9,703 bases of DNA, from assembly GCA_900553955.1 (NCBI GenBank), contig USFO01000063.1:1-9703 (forward strand), written 5' to 3'. The position numbers and the translations under genes are program-made. This DNA is from an uncultured Oscillospiraceae bacterium (lineage in GTDB: Bacteria > Bacillota > Clostridia > Oscillospirales > Ruminococcaceae). Below, in pieces: positions 6,442 through 9,703 of the stretch; position 1 is the stretch's first letter, and the number at the start of each line of letters is the position of its first letter. Under the pieces are notes generated by a model. That model made no database searches and was not told where the DNA came from. It was given only the letters and a program-made list of their open reading frames with translations.

Positions 6442-6927
6442 TTGGCGGTCCATGAAATACATATTATAAAAGGCAGCGGCGAAAAGTTCGACGAATACAA
6501 AAAAATTTTTGACGGTTCGTCGCTTATTCGTCATTACGGCGACCATGTTTACGAATGGATGCAGCAGGGTCTTATCGAAAACAACGTCTATATTGCCGAG
6601 GACGGCAACGGCGAAGCCGTGGGCTTCATGTGGGCGCAATTAAACAGTATGTACGCGGAGCAGCCCTATATCTCCCTTTTGGGCGTGCGAAGCGACTACC
6701 GTGCCCACGGAGTGGGTCAGCGGCTGATTCAGCATTTCATTGATATTTACGAGGGCGAGGGATACGAACGCGGTCTTATCGCGGTCAACGACTTTAACCC
6801 CCGGGCAAGAATTCTTTACGAGGATATGGGTTTTCACAAAATCACGGCGTATCAGGACGCCATGAGCGAAAGCAACAACGTGTATCTTCTTATGCGCAAA
6901 TCCAGAAAACACAACAGCAACGTGTAA
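6442..6927 (+). CDS. GNAT-family N-acetyltransferase (copy 2)
   Basis: Acyltransferase of 161 residues. The frame is open from an ATG at 6382, but that ATG lies inside the promoter. TTG 6442 is chosen because GGAGGG (6428-6433) is eight bases ahead of it and because it gives exactly the length of copy 1. Motifs: IFDGSSLIRHY (22-32), equivalent to the block in copies 1 and 3; acetyl-CoA loop R87-A-H-G-V-G92; FNPRARILY (118-126) with Tyr126. The extra basic tail RKSRKHNSNV at the C-terminus is not shared. It lies 22 bases upstream of copy 3 in the same direction, without a terminator, so the two are cotranscribed. Substrate unknown. Confidence 0.87.
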   Translation: MAVHEIHIIKGSGEKFDEYKKIFDGSSLIRHYGDHVYEWMQQGLIENNVYIAEDGNGEAVGFMWAQLNSMYAEQPYISLLGVRSDYRAHGVGQRLIQHFIDIYEGEGYERGLIAVNDFNPRARILYEDMGFHKITAYQDAMSESNNVYLLMRKSRKHNSNV

Positions 6928-6949
6928 ATCACAAACGGAGGAACGAAGA

Positions 6950-7447
6950 ATGAGCTATCATCGCGAAGCGGCCTACAAGGCAAACCTTATCGACATTCAA
7001 AAGGCAGACCCCGCAAAGCTTGAGGAATACAAGCACATTTTTGACAACAGCGCGCTTTACACCCACTACTTCAAGAAAAAGCCCGAGCTTCTTGAGCAGT
7101 GGCTCACCGAATATATGCCGAACGCGTATATTGCGGTTGACCGCAACGGAAATTCCGTGGGCTGGATAAGCATTTCCGCCTCCGACGCCCATATTGACGG
7201 TCTGCCGAACATCACTCTTCTCGGCGTAAAGGACAGCGCCCGCGGCAGAGGTATCGGTCAGATGCTCATAAGCTTCTATGTGGACGTTATGACTCAGCTT
7301 GGCTGTGAGGAATGTGCCGTTGTGGTGAACGACTGGAACCCCAGAGCAAGAAAGCTCTACGACTCCCTCGGCTTCAAGCTCCGCAAGAGCTACGAAGACC
7401 CCTTCATCGGCGGCTTCGTGAACCATGTGCTCGTGAAAAAGCTGTAA
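6950..7447 (+). CDS. GNAT-family N-acetyltransferase (copy 3)
   Basis: Acyltransferase of 165 residues, second gene of the rightward operon. Shared N-terminal block IFDNSALYTHYF (30-41); acetyl-CoA loop R98-G-R-G-I-G103 after ITLLGV; late motif WNPRARKLY (129-137) with Tyr137. ATG 6950 has GGAGG (6937-6941) eight bases upstream. The N-terminal block is closer to copy 1 (IFDNSPLYEHYF) than to copy 2, so the order of duplication is not simply along the operon. A terminator follows 15 bases after the stop. Substrate unknown. Confidence 0.89.
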   Translation: MSYHREAAYKANLIDIQKADPAKLEEYKHIFDNSALYTHYFKKKPELLEQWLTEYMPNAYIAVDRNGNSVGWISISASDAHIDGLPNITLLGVKDSARGRGIGQMLISFYVDVMTQLGCEECAVVVNDWNPRARKLYDSLGFKLRKSYEDPFIGGFVNHVLVKKL

Positions 7448-7461
7448 TTTGAAATGAACGA

Positions 7462-7497
7462 GCCCCATTCGCTTTCTGCGACTGGGGCGTTTTTTAT
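7462..7497 (+). terminator. Rho-independent terminator of the GNAT operon
   Basis: Stem 7462-7472 pairs with 7478-7488 (one mismatch) around a five-base loop and is followed by GTTTTTTATT. It separates the GNAT operon from the hydrolase gene. Confidence 0.92.
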
Positions 7498-7542
7498 TAA
7501 AATTCACCGAATAGTTACAGATTAAACCATAAAACTTCGCTT

Positions 7543-7592
7543 ATAAGGGCGGGGAATTGTGCTACAATAAGCTTGTCTATCATAAGGGCGGG
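7543..7592 (+). promoter_or_regulatory. Candidate promoter flanked by an 11-bp direct repeat, ahead of the hydrolase
   Basis: A TACAAT -10 lies at 7563-7568; no strong -35 is visible at normal spacing. ATAAGGGCGGG occurs exactly at 7543-7553 and again at 7582-7592, 39 bases apart, on either side of that hexamer. Direct repeats spaced about four helical turns apart could bind a regulator that loops or blocks the promoter. The leader to the ATG at 7672 would be about 97 bases. Confidence 0.4.
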
Positions 7593-7671
7593 CTTTGATT
7601 TCCGCTCAGGCGGGCTCGATATAAAAGCGGAATATTCGCCCGCAAAAAATATAAATCGGAGGAAAAATTTT

Positions 7672-8646
7672 ATGTGTACGGCTGCAACCTATAAAACAAA
7701 GGATTTTTATTTCGGAAGAACCCTTGACTACGAAATTTCCTATGGTGATAAGGTGGTAATCACCCCCAGAAACTACGCCTTTGACCTGAGAAACGGCGGC
7801 AAAATCGAAAATCACTACGCCATAATCGGAATGGCGTGCGTTATGGAGGACTACCCCCTTTATTATGATGCGGTGAACGAAAAGGGACTCGGAATTGCGG
7901 GGCTTAATTTCGTGGGGAACGCCCATTACGGCAAGCCCGCGGAGGGCATGGACAACATAACCCAGTTCGAGCTTATTCCGTGGCTTCTCGGCAAATGCGC
8001 CACCGTAAAGGAGACTCGCGCGGCGCTTGAAAGAATGAATATTATCGACACTCCGTTCACGGAAAACCTGCCTGTGGCGCAGCTTCACTGGATAATTGCG
8101 GACAAGGACGAGTGTATCACCGTGGAAGCCGTGAAAGAGGGGCTTAAAATCTACGAAAACCCGGTGGGCGTGCTCACAAATAACCCGCCCTTTAATTATC
8201 AGATGTTTAACCTCAATAACTATATGCACCTCGCCGTGGAGAACAGGGAAAACACCTTCGCCGAAGAGCTTAATCTCAATCAGTACAGCAGGGGAATGGG
8301 CGGCATGGGGCTGCCCGGCGACCTGTCCTCCCAGTCAAGATTTGTGCGGGTGGCGTTCGTAAAAATGAACTCCCTCTCCGGCGACTCCGAGGAGGAAAGT
8401 GTAAGCCAGTTCTTCCACATCCTCGGCAGCGTGGATCAGCAGCGGGGCTGCTGCAAGCTTGACGGCGGCAAATACGAAATTACCCTCTACACCTCCTGCT
8501 GCAACGCCGCCAAGGGCATTTACTACTACAACACTTACGGCAACCACCGCATAAACGGCGTGGATATGCACAGAGAAAACCTCGACGGAACGGAGCTTGT
8601 TTCCTACGAGCTTGAAACCGGCGAACAAATTCGTATGCAGAACTGA
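7672..8646 (+). CDS. Choloylglycine hydrolase-family enzyme (bile salt hydrolase-like)
   Basis: N-terminal-nucleophile hydrolase of 324 residues that cleaves the amide of conjugated bile salts, or a similar linear amide such as penicillin V. Met removal exposes the nucleophile Cys2. Other active-site landmarks are R16 and D19 in FGRTLDYE, NEKGLGIAGLNF (69-80), the oxyanion-region TNNP (169-172) and the GLPGDLSSQSRFVR block (213-226) holding the conserved Arg. Length fits the family. ATG 7672 has GGAGG nine bases upstream. The frame continues upstream to 7573, but a start there would bury the Cys. There is no signal peptide, so it is cytoplasmic. It is monocistronic between two terminators. 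Specificity for bile salt versus penicillin V is not settled by these motifs, though the overall pattern favours bile salt hydrolase. Confidence 0.92.
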   Translation: MCTAATYKTKDFYFGRTLDYEISYGDKVVITPRNYAFDLRNGGKIENHYAIIGMACVMEDYPLYYDAVNEKGLGIAGLNFVGNAHYGKPAEGMDNITQFELIPWLLGKCATVKETRAALERMNIIDTPFTENLPVAQLHWIIADKDECITVEAVKEGLKIYENPVGVLTNNPPFNYQMFNLNNYMHLAVENRENTFAEELNLNQYSRGMGGMGLPGDLSSQSRFVRVAFVKMNSLSGDSEEESVSQFFHILGSVDQQRGCCKLDGGKYEITLYTSCCNAAKGIYYYNTYGNHRINGVDMHRENLDGTELVSYELETGEQIRMQN

Positions 8647-8670
8647 CGCCGCTTCGTAAAAAAGCTTGCG

Positions 8671-8697
8671 CGCTTCGGGAAATAAGCCGCCGAAGCG
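8671..8697 (+). other. Hairpin in the hydrolase 3' region
   Basis: CGCTTCGG (8671-8678) pairs perfectly with CCGAAGCG (8690-8697) across an 11-base loop, 24 bases past the hydrolase stop. No T-run follows, so it is not a terminator by itself; it may protect the mRNA 3' end upstream of the terminator at 8772. Confidence 0.4.
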
Positions 8698-8771
8698 TTC
8701 GGAAAAGGCTTTGAGCGGCTTCTAAACCGCAAAAAATAAGGCGTGTTATAAAACGGGTTATTAAATAAAAC

Positions 8772-8806
8772 AAAACCGCTTGATTATGGCTTAATCAAGC
8801 GGTTTT
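8772..8806. terminator. Bidirectional terminator between the hydrolase and tRNA-Pro
   Basis: A perfect 15-bp stem (8772-8786 with 8792-8806) with a five-base loop ends in T-runs on both strands. It serves the rightward hydrolase gene and, read leftward, lies directly after tRNA-Pro. Confidence 0.93.
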
Positions 8807-8810
8807 TAAG

Positions 8811-8886
8811 TGGTCGAAGTGACAGGACTCGAACCTGCAGCATCCTGCTCCCAAAGCAGGCGCGCTACCAATTGCGCTACACCTCG
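8811..8886 (-). tRNA. tRNA-Pro (anticodon UGG)
   Basis: On the minus strand a full cloverleaf can be drawn: 7-bp acceptor stem CGAGGTG/CACTTCG, D-arm GCGC/GCGC, anticodon stem CCTGC/GCAGG with loop TTTGGGA (8849-8855, anticodon TGG), a T-arm with TTCGAGT loop, and discriminator A followed by an encoded CCA (complement of 8811-8813). Transcribed alone from a consensus promoter and ended by the hairpin at 8772-8806. Confidence 0.97.
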
Positions 8887-8903
8887 AATTACAAAGCTAT
8901 AAT

Positions 8904-8932
8904 ATTATACAGGGAAAAAGCGGTTTTGTCAA
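8904..8932 (-). promoter_or_regulatory. Consensus promoter of tRNA-Pro
   Basis: Leftward TTGACA (complement of 8927-8932), a 17-base spacer and TATAAT (complement of 8904-8909), matching the sigma-A consensus at all twelve positions, as expected for a stable-RNA gene. The tRNA 5' end is 18 bases downstream of the -10. Confidence 0.95.
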
Positions 8933-9005
8933 ACTTTTTTGAATAGAAAAACTCATACCTGCCAATAATTTTTCATAAATAATGGTACGGAGGCGAAGCT
9001 GCTTT

Positions 9006-9230
9006 ATGAATTTGCTTATGAAACGCGAGGAAAAGGAAAGGCTGAAAAGAAAATCGGAGGAGCGCGCTCGGCTTCGCGAGGATATGAAAAGGCTGGAGGC
9101 GGAAATCCGCCGTAACGAGTCGCTTTTTAATCTTGTGACGGACGAAAACCTTATAGACGCGCTTATTTTTGAACGTAATGCCAACGAAGCGCGCATGAAC
9201 TACCTCCTACAGCGTGCGCGAAGCATTTGA
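9006..9230 (+). CDS. DUF2508 (YaaL-type) small coiled-coil protein
   Basis: Protein of 74 residues, highly charged and helical, with the family's hallmark FNLVTDENLIDALIFERNANEARMNYLL near its C-terminus. Function unknown; in many Firmicutes the gene lies by recR and bofA, which are not seen here. The frame is open from an ATG at 8982, but GGAGG at 8989-8993 lies downstream of that codon, so the ATG at 9006 (12-base spacing, slightly long) or 9018 is more likely. Its stop codon TGA is part of the first TTGAGCAC repeat unit. No clear promoter is visible in the 120 bases between it and the divergent tRNA. Confidence 0.75.
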   Translation: MNLLMKREEKERLKRKSEERARLREDMKRLEAEIRRNESLFNLVTDENLIDALIFERNANEARMNYLLQRARSI

Positions 9231-9402
9231 GCACGGGAATTCTGTATTTTGAGCACCGAGCGTGCAGCAGAAGCTTTTCTGCCGTACTGCTCGCTCAAAG
9301 CAGGCAAAAGCGACGCACCATCTCTGCTTGCAAATAGTCTTGAGCACGGCACTTTTGACTTGCGGACATAAAAAAGCCTTTGAGCACGGTATCCGTGCTC
9401 AA
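9227..9402. repeat. TTGAGCAC-motif cluster, right copy region
   Basis: TTGAGCAC occurs at 9227-9234, 9249-9256, 9340-9347 and 9380-9387, and inverted at 9395-9402; a partial inverse copy is at 9293-9300. Between copies two and this partial one lies a nested fold: TTTGAGC 9248-9254 pairs with GCTCAAA 9293-9299 and encloses GCAGAA/TTCTGC (9267-9272, 9277-9282). The rest of 9231-9418 shows no gene. Confidence 0.65.
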
Positions 9403-9405
9403 AGG
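9370..9405 (-). terminator. Terminator built from inverted TTGAGCAC units
   Basis: A perfect 13-bp stem (9377-9389 with 9393-9405) with a three-base loop is made of two opposed copies of the repeat. Read leftward it is followed by CTTTTTTA, so it can end transcription from the hsp20 gene. Confidence 0.8.
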
Positions 9406-9418
9406 TAAAAGTACAGCA

Positions 9419-9464
9419 ACAAAGCAGCGGCTCCGGCAGAATTTTGCCGGAGCCGCTGCTTTGT
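9419..9464. terminator. 20-bp perfect hairpin downstream of hsp20
   Basis: Bases 9419-9438 pair without mismatch with 9445-9464 around a six-base loop. The stem is very GC-rich. Only interrupted T-runs follow on either strand, so it is a weak terminator by sequence, or an mRNA 3' stabiliser placed ahead of the terminator at 9370-9405. Confidence 0.6.
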
Positions 9465-9496
9465 ATTTCTTTAGGGGATACTATGAAAAAGAATAA

Positions 9497-9703
9497 TTAC
9501 TGAATCTCAAGGTGTTTGCTTTCGGGCTTTTGCTCAACAAGCTTCGGCATTTCAAGGGTGAGCACACCGTTTTCAAAGCTTGCTTTAATGTTCGCGGTAT
9601 CAATGCCGGTGGTGTCGTAAGAACGTTTGAAGGAGCCGCTTCTGCGTTCACGAATTACAAAGTTTCCTTCTTTGTCCTTTTCATCGTGCTCGTAATTGCG
9701 GCT
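9497..9703 (-). CDS. Hsp20/alpha-crystallin small heat-shock protein (partial)
   Basis: The last 68 residues of a cytoplasmic ATP-independent chaperone that holds unfolding proteins in oligomers; the 5' part lies beyond the right edge. The alpha-crystallin domain end is clear: FVIRERRSGSFKRSY (15-29), then IKASFENGVLTLEMPK (39-54), containing the conserved A-x-x-x-N-G-V-L signature, and a C-terminal IEI-like tail HLEIQ. Stop TAA is at 9497-9499. The two hairpins downstream probably end its transcript. The promoter is outside the window, so heat-shock control elements cannot be assessed. Confidence 0.93.
   Translation of the reverse strand, partial: SRNYEHDEKDKEGNFVIRERRSGSFKRSYDTTGIDTANIKASFENGVLTLEMPKLVEQKPESKHLEIQ

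Noticed and set aside
5711..7447. GNAT toxins of TacT type with an antitoxin
   Set aside because: No ribbon-helix-helix (DUF1778-like) or other small antitoxin gene precedes any of the three GNAT genes.
6929..7507. 192-residue minus-strand frame opposite GNAT copy 3
   Set aside because: Antisense shadow of a gene with clear GNAT motifs; it also runs across that gene's terminator.
7573..7671. Upstream ATG adding 33 residues to the hydrolase
   Set aside because: It would bury the catalytic Cys2 nucleophile, and GGAGG stands in front of the ATG at 7672.
8811..8886. tRNA-Pro as an integration site
   Set aside because: No integrase gene and no repeat of the tRNA 3' end are visible in the window.
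9227..9405. CRISPR array
   Set aside because: The repeated core is only about eight bases, spacing is irregular, orientation varies and no cas gene is present.

Overview
The window looks like chromosomal DNA of a gut-type Clostridia, probably Oscillospiraceae/Ruminococcaceae. The reasons are GGAGG-type ribosome binding sites, two well-supported TTG starts, sigma-A-like promoters, a mid-range GC content, a DUF2508 (YaaL-type) protein and a bile-salt-hydrolase-type enzyme. This placement is inference; there is no rRNA or other marker in the window.

Layout. 1-325 holds no convincing gene but several GC-rich hairpins. 367-3860 is a leftward block in transcription order: DUF1624 membrane acyltransferase-like protein, SLOG/DUF1273 (YpsA-like) protein (ATGA overlap), OmpR-type response regulator, sensor histidine kinase (11-base overlap), then a terminator. 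A divergent promoter with a structured leader drives 4083-5504, a rightward gene for a single-pass membrane protein with a long acidic Ala/Glu/Pro-rich N-terminus and an extracytoplasmic domain I do not recognise. 5566-5690 carries two terminators between convergent genes.

5711-7447 holds three related GNAT acetyltransferases, one leftward and two rightward, sharing a divergent control region. The rightward pair has a perfect 10-bp inverted repeat lying over its promoter. A terminator ends the pair. 7672-8646 encodes a complete choloylglycine-hydrolase-family enzyme with N-terminal nucleophile Cys2. A bidirectional terminator follows, then a leftward tRNA-Pro(UGG) with a consensus promoter and encoded CCA.

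9006-9230 is a small DUF2508 protein. 9231-9465 is a gene-free stretch with several TTGAGCAC motif copies and two strong hairpins. The right edge cuts a leftward Hsp20 small heat-shock protein gene.

The genes are mostly ordinary in kind. I do not see a clear new defence, mobile or biosynthetic system. The parts most worth a second look are the GNAT trio with its operator-like palindrome, the TTGAGCAC repeats shared by two distant intergenic regions, the acidic-repeat membrane protein with its folded leader, and the DUF1624-SLOG pair placed upstream of a two-component system.
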